A DNA stretch of 64,000 nucleotides from an uncultured Elusimicrobiales bacterium (GTDB taxonomy: Bacteria; Elusimicrobiota; Elusimicrobia; Elusimicrobiales; Elusimicrobiaceae). A program made the position numbers and the translations under genes. Below are positions 8,941-16,710 of the stretch, one piece after another. The stretch lies in contig CALVFA010000010.1 in NCBI GenBank assembly GCA_944326725.1, positions 1 through 64,000 of the forward strand, read 5' to 3'. Below the pieces are notes generated by a model. That model was not told the origin of the DNA. It worked only from the letters and a program-made list of their open reading frames with translations, and did not search any database. How positions within the stretch are numbered: the first letter of the stretch is position 1; each line of letters starts with the position of its first letter.

Positions 8941-8945
8941 AGGGG

Positions 8946-9323
8946 TTACATATCTACTTCGTCGGTAATAAACAGCGAGATTTTGCCCGCCGTTGCCGTA
9001 CCGCTGACGGTATAATAGCCGCGGATATAGCGCAAAGCACCCGCCGGCAAGACCATTTTAAACAAGGCCTTGCCGCTCTTTAAATCCGCCAAAGCAAACG
9101 ACGCAGACAAAAGCTCCGTCGGCTGGCTGAAGCTCTCTGCGGCGGAAGTTTGCAGGCTGATTTTCAGATTGCTCAAGCCGGCAAAATCTTCGTCGGCTTG
9201 AGCTACGACCACCAGGCGGTGATGCGCGTCGGCGGCCGCCGTTTGGTCAATGATATGTTCAGACGCGGCGGAAGAAGTAATTTTCTGCTGGTCTGAAAGA
9301 ACTAACGTGGAATCAATCAACAT
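8946..9323 (-). CDS. Capsid cement protein, Bbp16-like
   Basis: 125 residues, starting MLIDSTLVLSDQQKITSSAAS and containing the NLKISLQTS core and a C-terminal LRYIRGYYTVSGTATAGKISLFI beta pattern (split here as LRYIRGYYTVSG and TATAGKISLFI). This matches the small decoration proteins of the Bbp16 family, which sit on the capsid surface of Bordetella phage BPP-1 and relatives. It lies immediately downstream of the major capsid gene, as expected. AAGGAG lies upstream of the ATG. A strong hairpin in the intervening leader may tune its expression relative to capsid. Confidence 0.8.
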   Translation of the reverse strand: MLIDSTLVLSDQQKITSSAASEHIIDQTAAADAHHRLVVVAQADEDFAGLSNLKISLQTSAAESFSQPTELLSASFALADLKSGKALFKMVLPAGALRYIRGYYTVSGTATAGKISLFITDEVDM

Positions 9324-9357
9324 AGTTTCTCCTTAACTTAGGGGCTGCCGCCCCCTG

Positions 9358-9382
9358 CCGGGGCCCACTAAGCGGGCCCCGG
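9358..9382 (-). other. Strong hairpin between capsid and cement genes
   Basis: Perfect nine-base stem CCGGGGCCC / GGGCCCCGG with a seven-base loop, in a 150-bp GC-rich spacer that also holds GGCGGC...GCCGCC near 9419-9437. No T run follows on either strand, so an attenuating or mRNA-stabilising role is more likely than simple termination. Confidence 0.55.
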
Positions 9383-9475
9383 GTTATCGTACTTACGCCG
9401 CGCATGACCCCGCGGCGGGCGGCCCTACAGAGCCGCCGGGCAGTCCGGCCCGACTAAACACGCCGGACAATCCAA

Positions 9476-10453
9476 TTAAGCCACCACGTCTTCGGTGTCT
9501 TCAATAGCGTCGCAGATATGGACGGGGATTTCGTTAAACGTCATCAGCGGGCGGGACGTAATCTGGTCCGGCGTGTACTGGACGTTTTGCTTGTTGCTGG
9601 TCAGCTTGCGCAAAGCGGCCTTGACGGTGCGGTTCATATACCAGAACGGCTTGCCCAAGTTCAGGCTCTGGATACGCTCTTCCAATTCGCACATATTGTC
9701 AATCAAGCTGGCAGGCACATTTTTGACATCAATGTTGCAAATGCGCCCGGCGTAGCGCCAATCCTGTACGGCAAGGCCCATTTTCCATTCAAAATATTCT
9801 TTGTAGGCAGGGTATTCGTTGCCGTCGGAGTCAATATGATTAACCAAGCCGTGGTCCACACGCTGGATACCGGCTTTGGAGCCTTTGGGGAAGAATGTGA
9901 ACACTTTGTCCGTATCCCATACCACCAAATAAATGGAAGAGTTCTGTCCGTCCGTCTCGCCGCCGGCGTCAATGACATTGCGCGCGCTTTCCGCGTCGGT
10001 CAGCGTGTTATAGCGCGCGGCCAGGCCGGTAAAGCGTTCCGGTGTTTCCCCGGCGTTGCCGTAAATGAGGTTGCGCGCCATCGTGTTGGACATACCGGCA
10101 ATAATCGCCTTGCTCTGCCCGGTGCGCACAGACTGCAAGTTGCCGCCTTTTTCTGCGATGAGTTTATCCACCACCGAATAGGCAGAGAGCGTGCCGTAGC
10201 TTTCCACCACCACTTTGGTAGTGGCTTTGGCCGGCTCAATGCCTTGGTAGGCGCGGCGCCAGGTGCCTTCGGGGATACCGGTGCGCACGGCGTATTCGTG
10301 ACCGCTGTCTAAGTTGCTTTCCGTTACCAGCGCATCGCCAATAATGTCATTGGACTTGCTGAGCACCTCAGCAATAGCCAACTCTTGACCGGATTGGTCA
10401 AACTGTTTGGCATAGTCCATCAGGTTGTAATATTTATCTGCAATGATTGCCAT
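9476..10453 (-). CDS. Major capsid protein (HK97-fold type)
   Basis: 325 residues, a normal size for phage capsids of this class. It begins MAIIADKYYNLMDYAKQ. The segments LAIAEVLSKSNDIIGDA, GHEYAVRTGIPEGTWRR and NIDVKNVPASLIDNMC match the major capsid family found with Bbp16/Bbp17-type phages. It follows the scaffold gene and precedes cement, the standard order. AAAGGA is present but about 14 bases before the ATG, a longer spacing than usual; the conserved N-terminus still favours this start. Confidence 0.88.
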   Translation of the reverse strand: MAIIADKYYNLMDYAKQFDQSGQELAIAEVLSKSNDIIGDALVTESNLDSGHEYAVRTGIPEGTWRRAYQGIEPAKATTKVVVESYGTLSAYSVVDKLIAEKGGNLQSVRTGQSKAIIAGMSNTMARNLIYGNAGETPERFTGLAARYNTLTDAESARNVIDAGGETDGQNSSIYLVVWDTDKVFTFFPKGSKAGIQRVDHGLVNHIDSDGNEYPAYKEYFEWKMGLAVQDWRYAGRICNIDVKNVPASLIDNMCELEERIQSLNLGKPFWYMNRTVKAALRKLTSNKQNVQYTPDQITSRPLMTFNEIPVHICDAIEDTEDVVA

Positions 10454-10504
10454 AAATAAATGGTTTCCTTTGTAAATTCGGTCCTTGCGGACAGAGAAAA
10501 ACGC

Positions 10505-11110
10505 TTACTGCGCTTTTCCGTACAACGCCTCGGCAAAAGTCTTGTCTGCAGTGGCGCGCACGCGCCCGGACACAGACGTGTCTTCTGCGATTTGTTGGCT
10601 GATTTGATGAAACGTCTTTACCACCGCCGGGTGGCTGCCCAGCCCCGTAGCGTCAAGCAGTGCACGCAGCTCCGGCCCGCCAAAACGCTCCGCCGCCGCC
10701 AAAGCGCGGGCCACTTCCTGTTGGTAGCCCGGGCCAAAAAGCTGGCGGGTTTGCTCCGTCCACCGCTGCAAAATTTGCGCCCGCGCATACTGCGCGTTTT
10801 GGCGTCCGTCCGCAGCGGCTTTGCTTTCCCACTCCACCAGTTTTTTTGCGGCTTGGGCAGGCAGTTTTAGCTCAGAGGCCAGTTTTTTAAACGACGCAAA
10901 ATTTTCTTCGCAGCCGTTTAACTCTTCCGGCAGTTTCAGGTCTGGGTATAGGCCGGCAGGCAAAGAAGTTTCCGCCGGGTTATTTTCGTTTGGCCTATCG
11001 GAGGCAGAGGCGTCCTCTGCGCCGCTGGGCCCGGGGCAGACTTGTGCAGTCTGCGCCGTTTGTAAATCGGATTGTGCCGCTGGGGAAGCGGTGTTATTCT
11101 CTTCAGACAT
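10505..11110 (-). CDS. Head scaffolding protein
   Basis: 201 residues, acidic and Ala/Glu-rich. The N-terminal ~60 residues look disordered. The central part (KLASELKLPAQAAKKLVEW) and the C-terminal block FGGPELRALLDATGLGSHP followed by FHQISQQIAED are characteristic of podovirus scaffolding proteins that direct procapsid assembly and leave before maturation. The start ATG overlaps the end of the Bbp19-like gene by eight bases and has GAGGA upstream, suggesting translational coupling. Confidence 0.82.
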   Translation of the reverse strand: MSEENNTASPAAQSDLQTAQTAQVCPGPSGAEDASASDRPNENNPAETSLPAGLYPDLKLPEELNGCEENFASFKKLASELKLPAQAAKKLVEWESKAAADGRQNAQYARAQILQRWTEQTRQLFGPGYQQEVARALAAAERFGGPELRALLDATGLGSHPAVVKTFHQISQQIAEDTSVSGRVRATADKTFAEALYGKAQ

Positions 11111-11411
11111 TGTGCATTTCCTCGCTTTGGCGGTTAATTTCGTTTTGCTGGGAAGTGACTTCAGACAAATACTCCGCCTGCATCTGCGCCAAAATCAGCG
11201 GCGAAATTTCCGCAATTTGTTCCTGCAAAAAAAGACCAATGCTCTTCTGTCCGCAATGAAACGCGGTGGAGCATGGGTCCCCGGGCACAAAACCATGCCC
11301 GCTCACTTGGGCCGCCTGCAGCACACGCCACAGCAGCCGCCTGCCTTGCGGCAGTTTTAAAACGGCGGCCAAATCGGCCGCGTTGCGTTTTTCTAGTGTT
11401 TTTTTCTTCAT
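11103..11411 (-). CDS. Bbp19-like phage protein
   Basis: 102 residues. The segment DLAAVLKLPQGRRLLWRVL and, later, HCGQKSIGLFLQEQI with PLILAQMQAEY match the Bbp19 family, small proteins encoded beside the scaffold in BPP-1-like phages. Their exact role is not known; association with head assembly is inferred from position. No clear ribosome-binding site precedes the ATG. The 3' end overlaps the scaffold start. Confidence 0.75.
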   Translation of the reverse strand: MKKKTLEKRNAADLAAVLKLPQGRRLLWRVLQAAQVSGHGFVPGDPCSTAFHCGQKSIGLFLQEQIAEISPLILAQMQAEYLSEVTSQQNEINRQSEEMHNV

Positions 11412-11741
11412 AATTTATGAATGTTTGGAGTAGGAGAAAGGGCATTCTTCTCCGTCTGCACCGCATGTTTTATTTGGTAAGAAAGACCAGCAAGACTTTG
11501 GACCGGGGGAAAACGTCCGGCCCGTTTTCCCCCGCCTCTGCGTAGGGGCGTACGATAATTTTAGACCGCCCCGCGCCGCAGCTTTGTTTTAAAGGTAGGT
11601 GGCACGCCGGTATGCGCCGCAGCTTTATTTTACAGGTGTTTCCCGTATGCGCACTCACACAAACTGCCACCGGAAAATACGGTTTGCATATTCTTTACAG
11701 ACAAGTCCGTTTACGGTGCGCCTTCTTGCTAGAGCAATAAA
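11412..11741. other. 330-bp spacer with inverted and direct repeats
   Basis: No credible gene. A perfect 11-bp inverted repeat GGGGGAAAACG / CGTTTTCCCCC lies at 11505-11533. A 24-bp direct repeat with two mismatches, GCGCCGCAGCTTT(g/a)TTTTA(a/c)AGGT, occurs at 11573-11596 and 11614-11637. No T run follows the hairpin. The repeat pair could be protein-binding sites for phage late transcription. Confidence 0.6.
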
Positions 11742-13325
11742 TTACTGTGTGCCGGCCTTTGCTGCCGCTTCGGCGGCCTGCGCCTGCAAAAGCTGTTGGC
11801 GTTGGGCACGCAGTTGGGCTGTTTCTTCATCGGAGCGGAGCACCCGCGGCGGCACTCCCAGCATATCCAGTCCTTCTTCCAGCGCGGCGTCAAAATTAAT
11901 TTTATCCAGTACCTGCGGGTTACCTTGCGCCAAATTGCTGGTAAACGCAATGCCTTGCTGTAAGGCCGCCATACCGCTTTGTTTCTGCGCTTGTGCTATC
12001 ATAGAAACGTATTGCACTTTCATATCGTGTCCCTGTATCTGCGCCGGCGGCAGCGGGATAACGCCCCGCCGAAGCATAATGGCAAAGGTGCGTTCTATCA
12101 AAGGGTCCAACAGCTCGTTTTTCAGCCGCTCCAACACCGGCCCCAGCACCAGCATTTTTTCCTGGTGCCGCTCCGCCACTTCGGTAGCGGTCATATTGGA
12201 AAAGTTCTGCGCGCTGAGCATTAAAAATACATCAGCAAAAAATTGCCCCTTAATGGTTTGTTTTACGCGCTCTATGCTCTGCTCCAATGCGTTTAGATCC
12301 ACCGGCACTTGGTAGGCGGGCTTGACGGCTCCGTCTGAGCCGCTGCCGCTGTAGCGCGTCAGGCCGCCGGGCAGCAGGTTGACTTCCCCCTGCACATTGG
12401 CAGATACCATCATAGGCGGGTTGGTGTTTTTGTCCAGCGCCACCAGTTTGGTCTTTTGCATTTTTTGCAGCATTTTTACATCGCCCAACGCTTTCCAGCC
12501 GGGGCCGCGGCCGTATATGTCGCTGCTGTTGCGCACTTCCCAGCGCGCGGCAATAACCGGGAATTCGCGGTATCCTCCGCGGCGCAGCATTTCCCCCTGC
12601 GGCGTAAAATAGGCCGAAAGATAGGGCATATGCGCCACGTCTAACTTGCGCTCGTCAGCCTGCGGATTGGGCAAAATAACGTGCACTACTTTAAACCAAC
12701 CGCCGCGCTTTTCCTGCGCCGCGCGGCGCACAGAAAGGGGCAGCGCGTCCAAACCAAATTGATTCTGCATTTGCTCCGGCGTCATCCAAAATTCCCGCCC
12801 GAAGCTGTTTATGCGCCCTTTCCCGTCACAATCCAGCACATATTCCCCGGCGGTAAACGCCCGGCAGCAGAGTACGCGGTCCATGTCTTCTTCCAGCAGA
12901 AAAGCCGCCGTACCAAAGACGGAAATTTCCTGATAAAAACTGTGCAAAGTATTGTAAACATTTGACCGCGCAAATACCTCTTCCATACGGCGGCGCACTT
13001 CATGCAGCCAGGTGCGCACGCCGGGCTGTTTCATCAGCTGCCCGTTGGAAAGGCTCAGCTCAAACCAGCTGCGGCTGGGGCTGGTCAGCCCAGACACCAT
13101 ACCCGCGCTGAGTACTTCTACTGCCAGCAGCGGGTCGGAATCTATCAGGGTACGGTGGTCTATCTTGCGCCCGTCGGAAGGGCGGTCCCCATCAAAAAAG
13201 CCGCGCGTCGGCGCGATATATTTGGCCAACTCCTTCCAAGTGCTTTGCCATGTTTGCGCTTGGGATTTCATATCTTCGTAGCGGGTGCGGAAAAAATCCG
13301 CCTGTTGCGTATCGTTTGCGTTCAT
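11742..13325 (-). CDS. Portal protein (head-tail connector, T7 gp8-like)
   Basis: 527 residues, the usual size. Family features include WKELAKYIAPTRGFFDGD near the N-terminus, LAVEVLSAGMVSGLTSPSR, the wing and stem region around WKALGDVKMLQKMQKTK, and the C-terminal TATEVAERHQEKMLVLGPV block. These mark the dodecameric connector through which DNA enters and leaves the capsid. The protein ends in an Ala/Gln-rich tail. It sits between terminase and the scaffold-capsid genes. The nearest strong promoter on its strand is 600 bp upstream at 13.95 kb. Confidence 0.93.
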   Translation of the reverse strand: MNANDTQQADFFRTRYEDMKSQAQTWQSTWKELAKYIAPTRGFFDGDRPSDGRKIDHRTLIDSDPLLAVEVLSAGMVSGLTSPSRSWFELSLSNGQLMKQPGVRTWLHEVRRRMEEVFARSNVYNTLHSFYQEISVFGTAAFLLEEDMDRVLCCRAFTAGEYVLDCDGKGRINSFGREFWMTPEQMQNQFGLDALPLSVRRAAQEKRGGWFKVVHVILPNPQADERKLDVAHMPYLSAYFTPQGEMLRRGGYREFPVIAARWEVRNSSDIYGRGPGWKALGDVKMLQKMQKTKLVALDKNTNPPMMVSANVQGEVNLLPGGLTRYSGSGSDGAVKPAYQVPVDLNALEQSIERVKQTIKGQFFADVFLMLSAQNFSNMTATEVAERHQEKMLVLGPVLERLKNELLDPLIERTFAIMLRRGVIPLPPAQIQGHDMKVQYVSMIAQAQKQSGMAALQQGIAFTSNLAQGNPQVLDKINFDAALEEGLDMLGVPPRVLRSDEETAQLRAQRQQLLQAQAAEAAAKAGTQ

Positions 13326-13433
13326 AAATCACCTGTAATGTAATTTTTACTGCGTAAAAAGACAGAGAAAGAAGCGTAAAATTTATTAGGATATATTTGT
13401 ACTGTGCCGCAAAAGCGGCGCATGGGAGGGTGT

Positions 13434-13613
13434 ATGGGATCTGTTATTTTGATTTTGGTATTTGCCGCTTTGGTAGGGTTTCCGGGGTTTTATATTATTA
13501 CCCGCAAGGTATTTAAAGGCGGCAGCCGCAAAGCGGCGCTTTGGTTGTCTGCACTGGTCACACTGTTGTTGGTAGTTGTGCTGGCTGTAGTGATGGCGGG
13601 GGCTCCGCTGTAA
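13434..13613 (+). CDS. Small two-helix membrane protein in the prophage
   Basis: 59 residues, MGSVILILVFAALVGFPGFY at the start, with a second hydrophobic helix in the C-terminal half; Lys/Arg residues lie between. GGGAGGG sits a few bases before the ATG at 13434; an in-frame start 30 bases upstream (13404) lacks one. It is transcribed opposite to its neighbours, between portal and terminase. Size and two-helix topology would suit a holin-like or superinfection-exclusion protein, but no motif supports either. The minus-strand frame across the same bases is longer but has an implausible Gln/Arg/His-rich composition. Confidence 0.5.
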   Translation: MGSVILILVFAALVGFPGFYIITRKVFKGGSRKAALWLSALVTLLLVVVLAVVMAGAPL

Positions 13614-13668
13614 AAAGCGGCTTGGCCAGTGTTGCCATTTTATGTGGCGCTGGAAATCAGATTTTTTT

Positions 13669-13700
13669 AGCCGCGGCTGTTTTCTATAAACAGCGGCGGC
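13669..13700. other. Inverted repeat after the small membrane-protein gene
   Basis: Stem GCCGCGGCTGTTT / AAACAGCGGCGGC with one mismatch and a short loop. A T run lies before it on the plus strand rather than directly after, so it is not a textbook terminator, but it could stop the plus-strand transcript of the small gene. Confidence 0.5.
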
Positions 13701-13941
13701 ATTATATTGCATTTTTTGCAGATTGCCCGCTTATAGCACCCAAGCAAAACAAGAGACCGCGGCAGTTAAAAAAGCTTTTTTTGCCAAATGCCCAACGACA
13801 TCACGCTAAAACAAAAACTGATTGAGTAAAAATGCTAGATACAGCTCAGAAAAGCGAAAATAACAGGTAAGAAAAAACGCCGGCGGCCCCGCGCACAAAA
13901 ACACCCAGGCCACAAACAAAGACTAGAACAACTATAAGGCA

Positions 13942-13970
13942 ATTATAGCATAATTTGTAAGTTTTGTCAA
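13942..13970 (-). promoter_or_regulatory. Consensus sigma-70 promoter upstream of portal
   Basis: On the minus strand TTGACA (13970-13965), 17 bp, TATAAT (13947-13942), with TGC directly before the -10 box. The predicted start is near 13935. It would read through about 600 bp of non-coding sequence to the portal gene and be antisense to the small plus-strand gene. Confidence 0.8.
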
Positions 13971-14309
13971 TATTTATTGTTAGTATTTAGCTATTTCTCT
14001 TCTGAAAATTTTTTCATTCTAGCATTATTATTCGTCTAATTTATTTAAGCACTCCATTTTCAAACGCCCATGGCCCAATAATTTTCATGTTAGCAATTGT
14101 AGCAAATTTACCCGCTAGCAAAAATCTGTTTAGCGCACGTTTATCTGTCCGATAGCACCCGTTTTTCTGTATAGTCCAGCCCCTGCCTCCTGTTTTCTCA
14201 CAATACTTTCTATTCTTTTACTACGGATTGTGACGGCACAGGAACAAGGCGCAACCCTCTTCCTATTCCGTACGGACATACTCATCACTTGTCTATGCAA
14301 AAACAATCC

Positions 14310-15629
14310 TCACAGCACTTCATATTCCGTACGGGCAAACTCTCCGCTGCCGCGGCCTATTTTTCTCACAGGCAAGGCAAATGTCAGCGCCAGCGCGTCA
14401 GCCAAATCAGGGCTGCGGCCGCTGCGGGCTTTAAGCTCGTCTTTGCTCTCCAGCTTCAGCCGCCCGGCCGCGTCAAAACCATAGCGCACACCGCATAAAT
14501 CTGCCTTGAGCTCCGCCAACGCAGGCAACGCGCCGCCGGCTTGCAGCCATTGCTGCATTTCCCCCCACATTTCGGCGCGTTTATTGGCGTATTGGCCGGC
14601 TTTGAGCGGGGTGGAACCGAAGTGGATTTCCGTCACGCAAAACCCCAGCTGGCGCAACCGGTCTATCACGCCGCCGCCGCAGCCGGCGTCTATAAAAACC
14701 GCGTCCGGGCGGAAGGCCTCTATTTCCTGCGCGGCGCGGGCGGCTAAGGTCATATGGTCGGTTTTATGCAGTACTACCGGCGCAAAAGCCTGCAGACCCT
14801 GCCGCTTGAAAATAACGCTGCGGTCCGCCCCAAAACGCGCAGGGTCCACCCCCACAATTTTGGGCGCGTGGGCAACTTCGGCCCCGCCGTATTGCCGCGC
14901 ACACGCCTGGGACACCAAAGAAGAGGATATCAACACATCTTCCGCATCCGCCGTAAAATCGCACAAATACTCCTGCCTAAACAAATGCTCCGGCGTGCGG
15001 CGGCGGATTTCCTCCAGCTCCTGCGGCGAAATAACCCCCGTTTCATCGGCGGGAAATACACCGCACCACCAGCTCTCTCCGTCCTGCTGGGCGGCTTTGC
15101 GGGCATAGTTGTAAAGTTCGTAAAATTGATTTTGCCCCTTAGGCGTGCCCGTAAACAGCACCCAGCCGCCGCGCGAAAGCAACATAGGCCGCACGATTTC
15201 ATCAAACACGTCGGGTTTGATTTGGGCGTATTCGTCCAGCACCACTCCGTCGGCATAGGTGCCGCGCAGCGCGTCTGGATTATCGGCCCCCAACAGCCAA
15301 ATTTTGGCGCCGCTAGGCAGCTGGACGCAAAGCTCCGTTTCAGAAAGCTTCACCCCCGGCAGTGGAGCGCTGAAACATTTGACATAATCCCAAGCGATTA
15401 GTTTGGTCTGTTTTAAAAACGGAGCAATATAAAAATAGCGCGGCGCCGGGCGGGAGCACAACAGCGCGCTTTTAAGCAGATGATTGACTGCACAAACGGT
15501 TTTACCCATTTGTCGGTGCGTGACCAACACGCAAAAGCGGTGCGTTTCCAATGCCTGGTGAATTAGCGTCTGCGGATATCGCGGTTTATACGGAATAGTA
15601 ACACAAGCCGAAGCAGTTTTCTTTTTCAT
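14310..15629 (-). CDS. Terminase large subunit
   Basis: 439 residues, the ATP-driven DNA-packaging motor. The ATPase domain has a Walker A variant RQMGKT (residues 39-44), Walker B GVVLDEYAQ near residue 130 and the coupling motif FTGTPKG. The C-terminal nuclease domain has VGVDPARFGADRS, VFIDAGCGGGV and the final SPDLADALALTFA, which supply its acidic metal ligands. The start overlaps the end of the small subunit gene by four bases. The gene lies upstream of portal, unlike T7 itself but as in BPP-1-like phages. Confidence 0.95.
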   Translation of the reverse strand: MKKKTASACVTIPYKPRYPQTLIHQALETHRFCVLVTHRQMGKTVCAVNHLLKSALLCSRPAPRYFYIAPFLKQTKLIAWDYVKCFSAPLPGVKLSETELCVQLPSGAKIWLLGADNPDALRGTYADGVVLDEYAQIKPDVFDEIVRPMLLSRGGWVLFTGTPKGQNQFYELYNYARKAAQQDGESWWCGVFPADETGVISPQELEEIRRRTPEHLFRQEYLCDFTADAEDVLISSSLVSQACARQYGGAEVAHAPKIVGVDPARFGADRSVIFKRQGLQAFAPVVLHKTDHMTLAARAAQEIEAFRPDAVFIDAGCGGGVIDRLRQLGFCVTEIHFGSTPLKAGQYANKRAEMWGEMQQWLQAGGALPALAELKADLCGVRYGFDAAGRLKLESKDELKARSGRSPDLADALALTFALPVRKIGRGSGEFARTEYEVL

Positions 15630-16312
15630 TCTTTCTCCCAGCGCACCACCAGCGGGCCCGCCGCCGCGGGCGGCTCGTTTTTACCGTCACTCCACCCCAA
15701 AATGTTCTTGGCGGTAAATACGGCAAAAGAAGAAGAATAATTCCCCCGCAGGCTGTTTTGAATTAAAATATCCCCCTGCAAATCCCGCGCTTTTTTGGCG
15801 GCTTCGGCAAAATCCGAGTGCTTTTCTTCCCATTGCAGCAGCACCGCCTGCGTCACCCCCAAACTGCGCGCAAAAGCCGCAAAGGTAGGAAGCTCGGCGG
15901 CGGTTTCCAGCAAACTGACTGAGCCGTCTTTTTTGGTCACCTCAGTTACAGTAAACGGAGCTACGTCAAAAAACGCCAGCAAACGCTGGCAATACTGCGG
16001 GTTATAGGCAGGAGCTTGGCGTCCCGTTTGGCGTTTTACGGCGCCTTTTTGGCGCGTTTTAGCCGGTTTGGAAGCGGCCTTGCCGGAAATGGCTGGGGAG
16101 GAGGTTTTGGACAAATGTTTTTTGACGGCAGACATTGGGGAAGGAAGTTTTTCGCAAACCGGGATTTGAAACAGCAGTTCCTGCCCAGGCCCCGGCTGAG
16201 AGCCCGCAATTTGCTCTTTTATACTAGGGGCAGAAAGCGCCGCTTCCCTCCCGGGCAATTCCTGCTTCTCCAATGCAGAAGAGGACGCCGACTTGGTAGA
16301 TTTTTTATTCAA
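15626..16312 (-). CDS. Terminase small subunit
   Basis: 228 residues with a TTG start, chosen because AGGAG lies at the right distance upstream and no better ATG exists. The first ~100 residues are low-complexity Ser/Lys/Pro-rich, an unusual extension. The conserved part begins near residue 125: a helix-turn-helix-like segment (FAAFARSLGVTQAVLLQWEE) and the C-terminal block ILIQNSLRGNYSSSF followed by FTAKNILGW, typical of gp3-type packaging proteins that recognise phage DNA. It is the first gene after a perfect promoter at 16.5 kb and is coupled to the large subunit. Confidence 0.88.
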   Translation of the reverse strand: MNKKSTKSASSSALEKQELPGREAALSAPSIKEQIAGSQPGPGQELLFQIPVCEKLPSPMSAVKKHLSKTSSPAISGKAASKPAKTRQKGAVKRQTGRQAPAYNPQYCQRLLAFFDVAPFTVTEVTKKDGSVSLLETAAELPTFAAFARSLGVTQAVLLQWEEKHSDFAEAAKKARDLQGDILIQNSLRGNYSSSFAVFTAKNILGWSDGKNEPPAAAGPLVVRWEKE

Positions 16313-16497
16313 AAAGGACTCCTATGTGAGCATACGACACTCTGCTTTCTGGACCGGAATGAAGGCCCGGCTTGGCAGAGCGAAGTTTATGATAAAAGGT
16401 GCAAGCAGAGAGCAAACAACTCTTCTGCACCGCTTGATGATAGATTGAGAAAAATAAGGACAAAAAAATACAAACAGAGGATTGTTTGTATAAATTA

Positions 16498-16526
16498 ATT
16501 ATAGCAAATTTATGGCTGTTTGTCAA
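16498..16526 (-). promoter_or_regulatory. Consensus sigma-70 promoter for the terminase genes
   Basis: On the minus strand TTGACA (16526-16521), 17 bp, TATAAT (16503-16498), again with TGC before the -10 box. The leader to the TTG start is about 180 bases. Confidence 0.85.
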
Positions 16527-16676
16527 ATTATTAGACAACAGAAGCCCTTTTTACAAAAATTTGGTAAATACACTAAGGAAACAGCGGAAAGAGATATCTC
16601 CAGCACACAAAAAGATATATCGCTGCGTTTAGAGCAAATCACCACCGACAATTTGCCGGCGGATTTGGAGAAGTGA
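16512..16676 (+). CDS. Possible 54-residue protein or gene remnant at the prophage edge
   Basis: An open frame with a clearly protein-like, charged sequence (KFGKYTKETAERDIS then LRLEQITTDNLPADLEK). There is no ribosome-binding site, and the ATG lies inside the divergent terminase promoter, so translation from this start is doubtful. It may be the 3' end of a gene cut by prophage insertion or a decayed phage gene. I do not recognise it. Confidence 0.25.
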   Translation: MAVCQIIRQQKPFLQKFGKYTKETAERDISSTQKDISLRLEQITTDNLPADLEK

Positions 16677-16710
16677 GAAAAGAAACAAGCGGGACTAGGC
16701 CGCCTCTTGC

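Larger units (their letters stand above)
7707..8945. other. 1.24-kb non-coding region within the phage cassette
   Basis: No convincing gene on either strand. It contains, left to right, a nearly pure AT tract (about 7720-7980), a stretch with short pyrimidine-rich motifs (7980-8200), a family of degenerate 45-65-bp repeats (8205-8770) with one exact tandem pair, and a GC-rich hairpin (8909-8940) just after the cement gene. It must hold the promoter for the gp11-to-tail-fibre transcript, but many TATAAT-like words in the AT tract make an exact choice impossible. Confidence 0.7.
13614..14309. other. Intergenic region between portal and terminase
   Basis: Apart from the hairpin at 13669-13700 and the promoter at 13942-13970 I see no gene. 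The 12-base word TATTCCGTACGG occurs both at the 3' end of the terminase gene (near 14329) and about 62 bases outside it (near 14267), which looks like a small duplication of the gene end. Confidence 0.5.
1..16526 (-). mobile_element. Prophage structural region (podovirus, BPP-1/T7-like), partial
   Basis: A continuous phage morphogenesis cassette on the minus strand: terminase small and large subunits, portal, Bbp19-like protein, scaffold, capsid, cement, tail tubular A and B, gp13-like, gp14-like, probable ejection protein and tail fibre. The order from portal to tail fibre is that of T7 genes 8 to 17, while the head accessory proteins look like those of Bordetella phage BPP-1. The right edge is set by the terminase promoter near 16.5 kb; host genes resume at 16.7 kb. 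The left end lies outside the window. No integrase, repressor, lysis gene or attachment repeat is visible, so whether the element is intact cannot be judged. All structural reading frames are open, which argues against old decay. Confidence 0.85.

Noticed and set aside
11470-11670. 66-codon minus-strand frame between portal and the Bbp19-like gene
   Set aside because: It would start at GTG with no ribosome-binding site and spans the inverted and direct repeats; composition is not convincing.
13386-13712. 108-codon minus-strand frame opposite the small membrane-protein gene
   Set aside because: Gln/Arg/His-rich shadow of a hydrophobic plus-strand frame; no ribosome-binding site.
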